Position numbers and translations under genes: made by a program. Shown piece by piece: positions 25,778 through 32,342 of a stretch of 64,000 nt of DNA (positions are counted from its first letter, which is position 1; every line of letters starts with the position of its first letter). The stretch comes from Akkermansiaceae bacterium UBA2381 (lineage in GTDB: Bacteria > Verrucomicrobiota > Verrucomicrobiia > Verrucomicrobiales > DEV007). Location of the stretch: NCBI GenBank assembly GCA_002344215.1, contig DDSV01000006.1, positions 677-64,676 on the forward strand, read 5' to 3'. The notes beneath the pieces are model-generated. The model had not been told where the DNA came from. It worked only from the letters and a program-made list of their open reading frames with translations, and made no database searches.

Positions 25778-26184
25778 ACTGGGTCATTGATACCTGCATC
25801 GTCATCGACATTCTGGAAAACGATCCGGAGTTTGGATTGCTCTCGGCTAAATTCCTCGAAGCCCGTCTCGCTGACGGATTGGAGATCTCCCCCATCACCC
25901 AGGTGGAATTGGCTCCTGCTTTTCACGGTGATCTCGAAGAGCAAAAAACCTTTCTGCGTTTGGCAGGCATACAGTTTGAAAATAGCTGGAGCGTTCAGGA
26001 CACGGAGGAGGCCCATCGGGCGTGGCATCGCCACCTCATGGGGCGGAGGAAAGGAAAGGTCCCGAAGCGCCCCGTTGCCGATCTTTTGATCGGAGCTTTC
26101 GCCATGAATCGACGCGGACTGATTACCAGGAATGCCGGCGACTTTCGAAAGGCGTTTCCCGATTTGACCCTCCTGGAACCGTAG
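25774..26184 (+). CDS. PIN-domain toxin (VapC-like)
   Basis: A 136-aa PIN ribonuclease. IDTCIVIDILEND supplies the first Asp pair, SPITQVELAPAF the conserved Glu, and VADLLIGAFAMNRRGLITRNAGDF the late acids, including Asp in the GDF motif. Translationally coupled to the AbrB-type antitoxin upstream. Expected to cut RNA when released. A long hairpin (26200-26240) sits 15 bp after the stop. Confidence 0.88.
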   Translation: MNWVIDTCIVIDILENDPEFGLLSAKFLEARLADGLEISPITQVELAPAFHGDLEEQKTFLRLAGIQFENSWSVQDTEEAHRAWHRHLMGRRKGKVPKRPVADLLIGAFAMNRRGLITRNAGDFRKAFPDLTLLEP

Positions 26185-26199
26185 GATCGCGGAACGACC

Positions 26200-26240
26200 C
26201 CGCGATGGGCTGGGGACTAGGCGCCCCCAGCCCATCGCGG
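26200..26240. repeat. REP-like hairpin with 16-bp perfect stem
   Basis: CCGCGATGGGCTGGGG and its exact complement are separated by 9 bases. The outer part equals the RAYT-associated palindrome found at 36.4-36.7 kb; the inner GGCTGGGG extension is extra. It starts 16 bases after the PIN stop codon and could end or protect that transcript, although no T-run follows. Confidence 0.8.
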
Positions 26241-26488
26241 CTACCTAAGGAACACGCGCAGCGGGTAGACAGCCGAGAGCGTAGCGAACACGCGCAGCGG
26301 GTAGACGGCGCAAAGCAAAGTCAACACAGGTGCCCGAAGGGCAAGCAACGCGTCCAACGCGAATCAAAGTCAAAGGTCGTTCGGCCCGGGGCGTCCTCCC
26401 GCGAGCGACCGGTTCGACGAACAAATATTCTGCGCGATCTTGATCACATCACGCCCAACCCGCGATGGAGCCCATCGCGGCCAACTGA

Positions 26489-26558
26489 GAACAAAGAACA
26501 AAGAACGAAGAACAAAGAACAAAGAACGAAGAACAAAGAACGAAGAACAAAGAACGAA
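26489..26558. repeat. 7-bp tandem repeat (GAACAAA/GAACGAA, 10 units)
   Basis: Ten consecutive heptamers with two variant forms, GAACAAA and GAACGAA, in mixed order. The same heptamer occurs as pure GAACGAA at 30304-30345 and 51186-51283, and inverted at 29236-29260 and 61963-61987. Confidence 0.93.
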
Positions 26559-26727
26559 GAACGGCGGCATAGCCGCCCCCAGCCCATCGCGGCAACCTGA
26601 GAACGAAATACGAACGAAGCACCAAGAACCAGGAAGGCGCACTTTTCAATTGAACCAAGAACGAAGCACGAAGCACGAAGAACCGCGGCGAAGCCGCACT
26701 CTCTTATCTACGTCTGTCCTCGCGCTC

Positions 26728-27234
26728 ATGCTTGTCTTCGGCCTTTGGATCCTTTTCGGATCCTGGCCTTCGCCGAAACGCAGCACGATCCCCTGGACAC
26801 CGGATGCGATCGTGGTGCTCGGCGGTGGGGATCAGGTGCGGGTCCGTGAGACCACCCGGCTCGCGGCTCAGTTTCCCGATGCTCCGGTGATTGTGACCGG
26901 AGACGGAGGTGAAATCGAAAGAGGCCTTCGTGAAAATCAACTCACCGAACCCCGTCTCCTCATCGAGCCGGATGCGGAATCAACCTGGGAGAATGCGAAG
27001 CTCTCCGCCCCCTTCTTTTCGGATCGGTCCTTTGATCAGGTAGTCCTCGTCACAAACTGGTTTCATGTCCCTCGCGCCGAGGCGGTCTTCCGTAAGCAAT
27101 ATCCCGGTGTGGAGTTTGTCACCGCCTGGGAACCGGCTCCCGAACCTCTCACTCCTTGGGACCGGAACTCCCATCGACGGGAAAGACTCGCCGCAGTCTG
27201 GTATCTGATGCGCTACAGGGTCTGGAGTTTCTAG
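26728..27234 (+). CDS. YdcF/SanA family (DUF218) protein
   Basis: A 168-aa protein. A short hydrophobic N-terminus (MLVFGLWILFGSW) is followed by the DUF218 domain: DAIVVLGGGDQVRVRETTRL, IVTGDGGEIERGL, a PDAESTWENAKLS block with the conserved Glu and Asn, and VVLVTNWFHVPRAEAVF. It is the second family member in the window. I chose the ATG at 26728 as the first start outside the repeat-derived sequence; the membrane segment would be longer if translation began upstream at a codon I cannot identify. Confidence 0.75.
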   Translation: MLVFGLWILFGSWPSPKRSTIPWTPDAIVVLGGGDQVRVRETTRLAAQFPDAPVIVTGDGGEIERGLRENQLTEPRLLIEPDAESTWENAKLSAPFFSDRSFDQVVLVTNWFHVPRAEAVFRKQYPGVEFVTAWEPAPEPLTPWDRNSHRRERLAAVWYLMRYRVWSF

Positions 27235-27259
27235 TTCAAATCGAAATAAAACCATACCA

Positions 27260-29023
27260 ATGCCTTCAATACTCGGAATCAACGCCTACCATGGTGACGC
27301 CTCTGCCGCTCTGGTGATCGATGGAAAGTTGATCGCAGCAGTTGAAGAGGAGCGTTTTAATCGCATCAAACACTGGGCTGGTTTTCCAGCGGAGTCTATT
27401 CGCTGGTGCTTGAAGACCGGGGGAATTGATCCCGGTGACTTGGATCATGTTGCGATCTCGTTCAATCCAGCCGCAAACATGCTGCGACGATTCACCTATG
27501 TGGCCCGTCACCGACCCTCTTTAAAGGCAATCGTCGACCGCCTCAAGCGGCAGGGCAAAACATTCTCTCTCGAAGACCAATTTGCCGACGCGGTCGGACT
27601 CCCCGCCCAAAAGCTCAAGGCACGCTTTCACCGGATCGAACATCATGAGACCCACATAGCCGCAGGATATCTAATCTCTCCGCACGACGAAGCCGCGGTG
27701 CTTTCTGTTGATGGGATGGGTGACTTTACGAGCACCATTACCGCCCATGCAAAAGGGGCTTCGTGGGGGGAGTTGGATCGGGTCTTTTTCCCTCACTCGA
27801 TTGGATTTTTCTACAGCGCCCTGACGATGTATCTTGGATTCCCCTACTACGGGGATGAATACAAAGTCATGGGATTGGCACCCTACGGTGAACCTGAGTT
27901 TGTTGATTTTTTCAGGAAGGTTATCTATCCGAAAGGTGCCACCTTCGAACTGAATCTCGATTACTTCACCCACCACAAACGTGGCATTCAGATGAGTTGG
28001 AACAATGGGGCACCCCTCGTAGAGCCGTTTCACAGCGAACGACTCGAAAAGGAAATGGGCCCAATGCGGAAGAAGGGTGAAGAGATGGGTTCACGTCACG
28101 ACAACCTCGCAAGGTCGATGCAGGTGGTAACCGAAGAAATCATTCTTCACCTCCTGAATCAACTCCACCGGAAGGTGAAGTGCCCGAATCTGTGTATGAC
28201 CGGCGGCGTGGCGATGAACTCGGTGGCTAATGGGAAGATTTCACGGGAGACACCGTTTGAGAAGGTTTACATCCCCGCTGGAGCCGCCGACAATGGCACC
28301 TCATTTGGAGCGGCGTTTTATGTCTGGAACCGTACTCTCGGCGGCGAGCGAGGGTTTGTTCAAGATCACGGCTACTGGGGATGCGAGACAAGCGATGATG
28401 ACTGTTTCGCTGCAATCGAGAAGGCCGGACTACCATGCGAGTCACTTACGGAACCCGATTTGCTGGAGCGAACCGTGGAGAAAATTGTGGAAGGGAACGT
28501 TGTCGGCTGGTTTCAGGGAAAGATGGAGTTCGGCGCACGAGCACTCGGAAATCGATCCCTCATTGCCGATCCCCGCCGGAGCGACATGCGTGACATTATC
28601 AATCTCCGGATCAAATTCCGGGAAAAGTTTCGGCCCTTTGCCCCGAGCATACTCGAAGAGAAGGTCGGCGAGTGGTTTGAAATCGACGAACCCACTCCCT
28701 ACATGGAAAAGGTTTTCCCGATTCGTCCGGAAAAGCGGGCGCTTATTCCAGCCGTGACCCATGTGGACGGCAGTGGACGATTGCAAAGCGTCTCAAAGAG
28801 AACGAACCCTCGCTATCACGCCCTAATCACAAAGTTCTACGAAGAGACGGGAGTTCCAATTCTGCTCAACACGTCGCTGAACGAAAACGAACCCGTTGTC
28901 AGGATACCCTCGGAGGCGATTGCGTGCTTCCTGCGCACTGACATGGATGTTCTGGTTTTGGGTTGTCACCTCATTGATCGAAACTCAGTCAATTTCCCCA
29001 CCGAATTTAGGAAGAAGGCATAA
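27260..29023 (+). CDS. Carbamoyltransferase (NodU/CmcH family)
   Basis: 587 aa. The N-terminal ASKHA-like domain starts ILGINAYHGDASAALVIDGK and has the EEERFNRIKHW signature, HHETHIAAGY and VLSVDGMGDFTS. The C-terminal YrdC-like domain has WFQGKMEFGARALGNRS and PILLNTSLNENEPV. Full length for the family. It uses carbamoyl phosphate and ATP to carbamoylate a hydroxyl, here presumably on a surface sugar given the flanking glycan genes. Confidence 0.93.
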   Translation: MPSILGINAYHGDASAALVIDGKLIAAVEEERFNRIKHWAGFPAESIRWCLKTGGIDPGDLDHVAISFNPAANMLRRFTYVARHRPSLKAIVDRLKRQGKTFSLEDQFADAVGLPAQKLKARFHRIEHHETHIAAGYLISPHDEAAVLSVDGMGDFTSTITAHAKGASWGELDRVFFPHSIGFFYSALTMYLGFPYYGDEYKVMGLAPYGEPEFVDFFRKVIYPKGATFELNLDYFTHHKRGIQMSWNNGAPLVEPFHSERLEKEMGPMRKKGEEMGSRHDNLARSMQVVTEEIILHLLNQLHRKVKCPNLCMTGGVAMNSVANGKISRETPFEKVYIPAGAADNGTSFGAAFYVWNRTLGGERGFVQDHGYWGCETSDDDCFAAIEKAGLPCESLTEPDLLERTVEKIVEGNVVGWFQGKMEFGARALGNRSLIADPRRSDMRDIINLRIKFREKFRPFAPSILEEKVGEWFEIDEPTPYMEKVFPIRPEKRALIPAVTHVDGSGRLQSVSKRTNPRYHALITKFYEETGVPILLNTSLNENEPVVRIPSEAIACFLRTDMDVLVLGCHLIDRNSVNFPTEFRKKA

Positions 29024-29420
29024 TTTTGCTTATAATGGGTCACTGTGGATAGCAGCCGTCAGTCGAAACCGCGATGGGACTAGGCGCACGCTGCCCAGCG
29101 ACGGCGACGTCGAAGGTAGGGTCCTTCGGGCCCGGCAGCCGATGTCTCGCCGGAGCAGTGGTCGTCAAAGATGTGGGAGAGGGAGAAACGGTGGGTGGAG
29201 TGCCTGCCGGGAGGAAGGGGTGAGGTGGGTTCATTGTTCTTCGTTCTTCGTTCTTCGTTCGGCTGGGTCAGTAGTCCTTGCGCCTCCGGCGCGTCAGTAG
29301 TCAGTAGTCAGCGGACCAATCCCCCTTCGCCCTCCGGGCTACGGAGGACAGGGGAGCTAGGAACGAATACGCGCAGCGGATAGATGGAGCGCAGCGAAAT
29401 CAACAACGAAGAACAACCAC
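29024..29420. repeat. Repeat-rich intergenic region
   Basis: 397 bp without a gene, between a + strand carbamoyltransferase and a - strand VapC. It contains a degenerate REP (CGCGATGGG...GAAGGTAGGGTC, about 29071-29130), inverted GAACGAA heptamers (29236-29260), a GCGCCTCCGGCGC hairpin (29280-29292), a CAGTAGTCAG tract, the CCTCCG/CGGAGG module (29312-29352), and the CGCGCAGCGGATAGATGG module (about 29370-29388). Confidence 0.7.
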
Positions 29421-29852
29421 TCAACCCTTCAGAGGATTCTCCCACTTCAAACCCGGAAATCGGGCGAAGTCGGCATCAGTGCTCTGCAGGATGAGGCCAC
29501 GCTCAATCGCGAGTGCGGCGAGATGAGCATCCGTCGTCAGGTTTCCGGCCGTCCCGATAGACTCGATCAGGCGACTCAATCCGTCAAAGTGCCGGTCCGA
29601 AGGATGAATGATACGGACATGGGGTATTTCCAGCCAAATCCGGACAATCTCCAGGGCTTCCGCCGGGGAATAGGGATTTTGAAAAATTCGGGGATTGGTC
29701 AGGAGACGGATGAATCCAAGAATGACCACCCATGACAAACCAACCAGCCTCAGCCCGTTCAATTGTTTCTCCCACCACTGTCGTGCCACCTGGTGATGGC
29801 GTGAAGTTTCATCGTAGGCGTAGATCAGGACATTAATGTCAGGCAGAATCAT
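29421..29852 (-). CDS. vapC: VapC-type PIN toxin
   Basis: A 143-aa PIN ribonuclease. ILPDINVLIYAYDETSRHH is the classic N-terminus with the first Asp, VILGFIRLLTNPRIF is the helix with the supporting Arg, NLTTDAHLAALAIERG supplies the DAH motif, and LQSTDADFARFPGLKW the last acids. This is the actinobacteria/cyanobacteria-type VapC group that targets RNA. It follows its RHH-like antitoxin with a 4-bp overlap on the - strand. Confidence 0.92.
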   Translation of the reverse strand: MILPDINVLIYAYDETSRHHQVARQWWEKQLNGLRLVGLSWVVILGFIRLLTNPRIFQNPYSPAEALEIVRIWLEIPHVRIIHPSDRHFDGLSRLIESIGTAGNLTTDAHLAALAIERGLILQSTDADFARFPGLKWENPLKG

Positions 29853-30115
29853 CGTTCGCTCTCTTTTTTCAGGAAATCCTCCCCTTCCAGTTCATCGGCC
29901 AGTTGATTGAGCTTGTCAGGGTCAAAGCCGGGCCTGAGACCCAAGGGTCGACCGGTGACTTTCACAGACTCACGAAGTGGTGAAGGCCCTTCGCTGGCCT
30001 CGATACCGGCACGAAGAAGGCTATTCACCACCGCTTTAAAAGGCCGCCCCTCCTCGATGGCTTTTTTCTGGAGGATTAACGCCAAATCGTCATCAAGGGT
30101 CAGCGTCGTCCGCAT
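29849..30115 (-). CDS. vapB: VapB-type antitoxin
   Basis: An 88-aa protein. The N-terminal MRTTLTLDDDLALILQKKA is a ribbon-helix-helix-like DNA-binding segment, and PFKAVVNSLLRAGIEA the second helix. The C-terminal half (LADELEGEDFLKKESER) is the acidic toxin-binding tail. The start codon lies 6 bp from a -10 box, so the message should be leaderless, and an inverted repeat plus direct repeats over the promoter look like its operator. Confidence 0.88.
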   Translation of the reverse strand: MRTTLTLDDDLALILQKKAIEEGRPFKAVVNSLLRAGIEASEGPSPLRESVKVTGRPLGLRPGFDPDKLNQLADELEGEDFLKKESER

Positions 30116-30116
30116 A

Positions 30117-30157
30117 TTGACATCATAGCATCAACTATTTTGATGTCAAAGCATCAA
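30117..30157 (-). promoter_or_regulatory. VapBC promoter-operator, leaderless geometry
   Basis: On the - strand: TTGACA (30144-30149), 16 bp and TATGAT (30122-30127), then 6 bp to the ATG at 30115. A perfect 9-bp inverted repeat, TTGACATCA (30117-30125) and TGATGTCAA (30141-30149), brackets the promoter core. A direct repeat (AGCATCAA on the + strand, 30127-30134 and 30150-30157) is spaced 23 bp. This is a convincing operator for VapB autoregulation. Confidence 0.7.
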
Positions 30158-30363
30158 CCACGCAAGCAACCCTGAATCGATCCCGCGATGGAGCCCATCG
30201 CAGCTACCCCAAGACCGACCTCCGAACCTTGCCGAATCGTAGGTGAATAGCTTGGGGACCAAAGAACGAATCCCCCTTCACCCGGTGGGTTACGGAGGAC
30301 AGGGAACGAAGAACGAAGAACGAAGAACGAAGAACGAAGAACGAAGAACAGCGCCCCCTGCGC
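30158..30363. repeat. Intergenic repeats between VapBC and DUF433 module
   Basis: Holds one REP palindrome with a near-perfect CCGCGATGG/CCATCGCAG pair (30182-30202), a variant of the CGGAGGACAGG module (about 30267-30303), six GAACGAA units (30304-30345), and an AGCGCCCCCTGCGCT hairpin (about 30350-30364). No gene was seen. Confidence 0.7.
30304..30345. repeat. GAACGAA tandem repeat (6 copies)
   Basis: Six perfect heptamers, purine-rich on the sense strand of the DUF433 gene that starts at 30399. A partial seventh unit follows. Confidence 0.95.
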
Positions 30364-30392
30364 TTGAGGTTCCTCTCAAATTGATTTATGCT
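30364..30392 (+). promoter_or_regulatory. Predicted leaderless promoter of DUF433/DUF5615 module
   Basis: TTGAGG (30364-30369), 17 bp and TATGCT (30387-30392), with 6 bp to the ATG at 30399. The -35 is weaker than in the sister modules, but the -10-to-ATG distance is the same. Confidence 0.5.
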
Positions 30393-30398
30393 CCTTGA

Positions 30399-30626
30399 AT
30401 GAATGAACACCCCCAGATCACCGCTGATCCCGGAGTGATGGCCGGGAAGCCCTGTCTTAAAGGCACGCGCGTCACTGTTTCCAATGTGGTACGCCAGATC
30501 GCTGCGGGGCGAAGCACTGTCGAGATTTGCAGTGATTATCCTTATCTCACCCCTGATTTGATCCAGGCCGCTCTCGAATTTGCTGCGGACGTTTCCGGCT
30601 CGGAAACCTACGAACTGGCGTCGTGA
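30399..30626 (+). CDS. DUF433 antitoxin
   Basis: A 75-aa DUF433 protein with a winged-helix-like fold: ITADPGVMAGKPCLKGTRVT at the N-terminus, the signature RQIAAGRSTVEICSDYPYLT, and DLIQAALEFAADV at the C-terminus. DUF433 proteins pair with DUF5615 PIN-like toxins, as here, with a 4-bp overlap (GTGA). Expected role: antitoxin and autorepressor. Confidence 0.88.
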   Translation: MNEHPQITADPGVMAGKPCLKGTRVTVSNVVRQIAAGRSTVEICSDYPYLTPDLIQAALEFAADVSGSETYELAS

Positions 30627-30988
30627 ACCTTATCATCGACGAGAACCTCCCTCCGCGTTGGTGTGATTATCTTTCTTCTTTTGGGATCAGGGCTGCTCAC
30701 TGGCGTGATATCGGAAAAGTGGGAGACCCGGATGATCTGATATTTGACCATGCCAGTGTGCATCGGAAAATCATCATTACCCAGGACCTCGATTTTACCC
30801 GTCTCCTAGCCCGGAGAGGAACACATTTGCCCAGTGTTATTCAACTCCGCGTGGATTGTCCAATTCCCGAAGTCATTGGTCCAGCTCTCCTCGAAATTCT
30901 AAACCGCCACCAGAAGCACCTTGAGGAGGGGTGTTTAATTTCACTGGACCACAGACGCCATCGTTTGCGCCTTTTACCTCTCCATTGA
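30623..30988 (+). CDS. DUF5615 PIN-like toxin
   Basis: A 121-aa PIN-like (Mut7-C-type) putative ribonuclease, GTG start. IIDENLPPRWCDYL is the hallmark start with acidic Asp-Glu, VGDPDDLIFDHASVH the middle acidic block, and IIITQDLDFTRLLARRG the QDxDF motif. It overlaps the DUF433 antitoxin by 4 bp. Toxicity is assumed from the family and the arrangement. Confidence 0.88.
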   Translation: MNLIIDENLPPRWCDYLSSFGIRAAHWRDIGKVGDPDDLIFDHASVHRKIIITQDLDFTRLLARRGTHLPSVIQLRVDCPIPEVIGPALLEILNRHQKHLEEGCLISLDHRRHRLRLLPLH

Positions 30989-31001
30989 ATCGGGTGCCAG
31001 G

Positions 31002-31031
31002 ACCAAGAACCAAGAACCAAGAACCAAGAAC
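31002..31031. repeat. CCAAGAA heptamer tract
   Basis: About four copies of the 7-bp unit CCAAGAA, followed by an AGCGCC/GGCGCT hairpin. The tract ends 20 bp before the EpsI-like start codon at 31052. Confidence 0.85.
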
Positions 31032-31051
31032 AGCGCCCCCGGCGCTTCCCC

Positions 31052-31759
31052 ATGCCTAACATACGCAAAACATCCCGTCGCTGGTTCTGGTGGGCGGCGG
31101 CGGCAGCCCTCCTGCTTTTGGAGGGTTTTGTCTTTCTCCGGACCATCCCTGAAAAGCGGCGCTGGGCGAAGGAACCTGTCCTGAACCTTGACCTTTCCGC
31201 TGAAAGCGAAGGGGGGAGCCATACTTTCCTAAACCAACCGGAGAGGCTCGACGGAGTGTCCTCCCAGTTGTCGTTCACCTCGGGAAAATGCGGTGTCTTC
31301 ATGCCTCGCGAAAGGTCGGTCGACGGGAGCGGATCGATCGACTTTTTCTATCTGGAGTATGAACCCGGAAATCCGCGCTTCATCCACGATGTCTTCGGCC
31401 ACGCTCCCGAGGTCTGTCTGCGCGCGACCGGGGCCACCCTGAAGCAGGAGCATCCGAGCCGGACCATCACAGTCGGCGGCCGTGCGCTCAAGGTGCTGGT
31501 GCTCGAGTTTACTTCTCCGATCCTGTCGACCCCGCTATGGGTCTTCCGCCTGACCTGGCTCCCGGAAGGAACCCCCTACGATCCTTACAAAGCCGCCTAC
31601 ACGATGCGGAAGGAAAAGCTCCTCTCCGGAATCTTCGGAACCCCCAAGCCACCCGCCCGTGTCCTCCTCGCCGGAGCCTCCGGCTACGAGAGCCTGGATG
31701 TTGCGTGGCGGGAGTATGAAGCGTTGTTGGTGAGTCGCTTGGAAATGAGAGCGCCTTAG
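31052..31759 (+). CDS. EpsI-like exosortase-associated protein (DUF3485)
   Basis: A 235-aa protein with an N-terminal membrane anchor (WFWWAAAAALLLLEGFVF at about residues 11-28) and a periplasmic domain with YLEYEPGNPRFIHDVFGHAP and PEVCLRATGATL, which resemble the EpsI core where exosortase partners carry a conserved Cys and Pro-Glu-Xaa-Cys. Usually fused or adjacent to exosortase; here it lies about 5.7 kb upstream of the exosortase gene (37487), with a GT, a PEP-CTERM gene and repeats between. Its direct function is unknown. Confidence 0.7.
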   Translation: MPNIRKTSRRWFWWAAAAALLLLEGFVFLRTIPEKRRWAKEPVLNLDLSAESEGGSHTFLNQPERLDGVSSQLSFTSGKCGVFMPRERSVDGSGSIDFFYLEYEPGNPRFIHDVFGHAPEVCLRATGATLKQEHPSRTITVGGRALKVLVLEFTSPILSTPLWVFRLTWLPEGTPYDPYKAAYTMRKEKLLSGIFGTPKPPARVLLAGASGYESLDVAWREYEALLVSRLEMRAP

Positions 31760-31902
31760 GAAAAATAGGAGGTGGTTCTTCGTTCTTCGTTCCCTGTCCT
31801 CCGTAACCCACCGGGTGAAGGGGGATTCGTTCCTTGGTCCTTGGTCCTTGGTCCTTGGTCTTTTGTCTTTTTTTGAGATCGAGGCAATCTAACTGGAAAA
31901 TT
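31760..31902. repeat. Short intergenic repeats
   Basis: Contains inverted heptamers (GTTCTTCGTTCTTCG, about 31774-31788), an inverted hairpin module with CCGTAACCCACCGGGTG (31801-31817), and CTTGGTCC heptamer-like units repeated four times (about 31831-31859). No gene. Confidence 0.75.
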
Positions 31903-32265
31903 ATGGCAGCGTTTCGGAGTTTTGAGGATATCGAGGCCTGGCAGTCGGCGCGACAATTGAATCAGGCGGTCTGGTCCCAGATCTCGACCGGAGCATTCGG
32001 GAAAGACTACGCTCTGAGTGACCAGATTAATCGCTCCGCAGGTTCAACGATGGATAACATTGCCGAAGGTTTTGACGGCGGTTCTGACGCCGAGTTCGCA
32101 AGATTCCTTCGCTATTCCCAACGATCATGCTCCGAGGTAAAGAGCCAACTTTACCGGGCTCTCGATCGATCACATATCAGCGAAGCTGTTTTTAATGAGC
32201 TAATTGCACTGGCAAATGAGATTCACAAAAAGGTTGGTTCCTTGATCCATTATTTAACCCGGTGA
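31903..32265 (+). CDS. Four-helix-bundle protein (S23/IVS-like)
   Basis: A 120-aa all-helical protein of the S23 ribosomal/four-helix-bundle family: FRSFEDIEAWQSARQLNQAV at the N-terminus, a QINRSAGSTMDNIAEGFDGG hallmark, and FLRYSQRSCSEVKSQLYRAL. Such genes are frequent in Verrucomicrobiota and Bacteroidota chromosomes. The function is unknown; some members sit in 23S rRNA intervening sequences, but no rRNA is near here. I chose the ATG at 31903 because upstream in-frame sequence is repeat. Confidence 0.88.
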   Translation: MAAFRSFEDIEAWQSARQLNQAVWSQISTGAFGKDYALSDQINRSAGSTMDNIAEGFDGGSDAEFARFLRYSQRSCSEVKSQLYRALDRSHISEAVFNELIALANEIHKKVGSLIHYLTR

Positions 32266-32342
32266 ATTTGGTCCCTGGTCCACTGACTAATGACTAATGA
32301 CGCGCCAAAGGCGCAACGACCAAGGACAGCGCCGCACGCGCA
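32266..32342. repeat. Repeat leader of the next glycosyltransferase
   Basis: Contains CTGACTAATGACTAATGAC, a GCGCCAAAGGCGC hairpin and CAACGACCAAGGACAGCGCC, all pieces of the recurring intergenic modules. The ATG at 32343 is itself part of an AATGACCACTGAC repeat. Confidence 0.7.

Larger units (their letters stand above)
26185..26727. repeat. Repeat-rich intergenic region
   Basis: 543 bp without a credible gene. It holds a 16-bp-stem hairpin (26200-26240), two copies of the ACACGCGCAGCGGGTAGAC module (about 26251-26330), a GGTCGTTCGG/GCGAGCGACC REP half (about 26376-26410), a CCGCGATGG/CCATCGCGG palindrome (26460-26480), ten 7-bp units (26489-26558), a GGCGGC/GCCGCC hairpin (26563-26577) and more heptamers to about 26680. 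A frame open from 26440 through the repeats into the YdcF gene is an artefact of repeat translation. Confidence 0.75.

Noticed and set aside
26440..26727. N-terminal extension of the YdcF gene through the repeats
   Set aside because: The encoded RTKNKERRTKN-type sequence is translated heptamer repeat, not a domain, and the family's N-terminus starts at the membrane segment.
31903..32265. S23-like gene as a marker of an rRNA intervening sequence
   Set aside because: No rRNA-like sequence was seen on either side; the gene lies among repeat modules and glycan genes.
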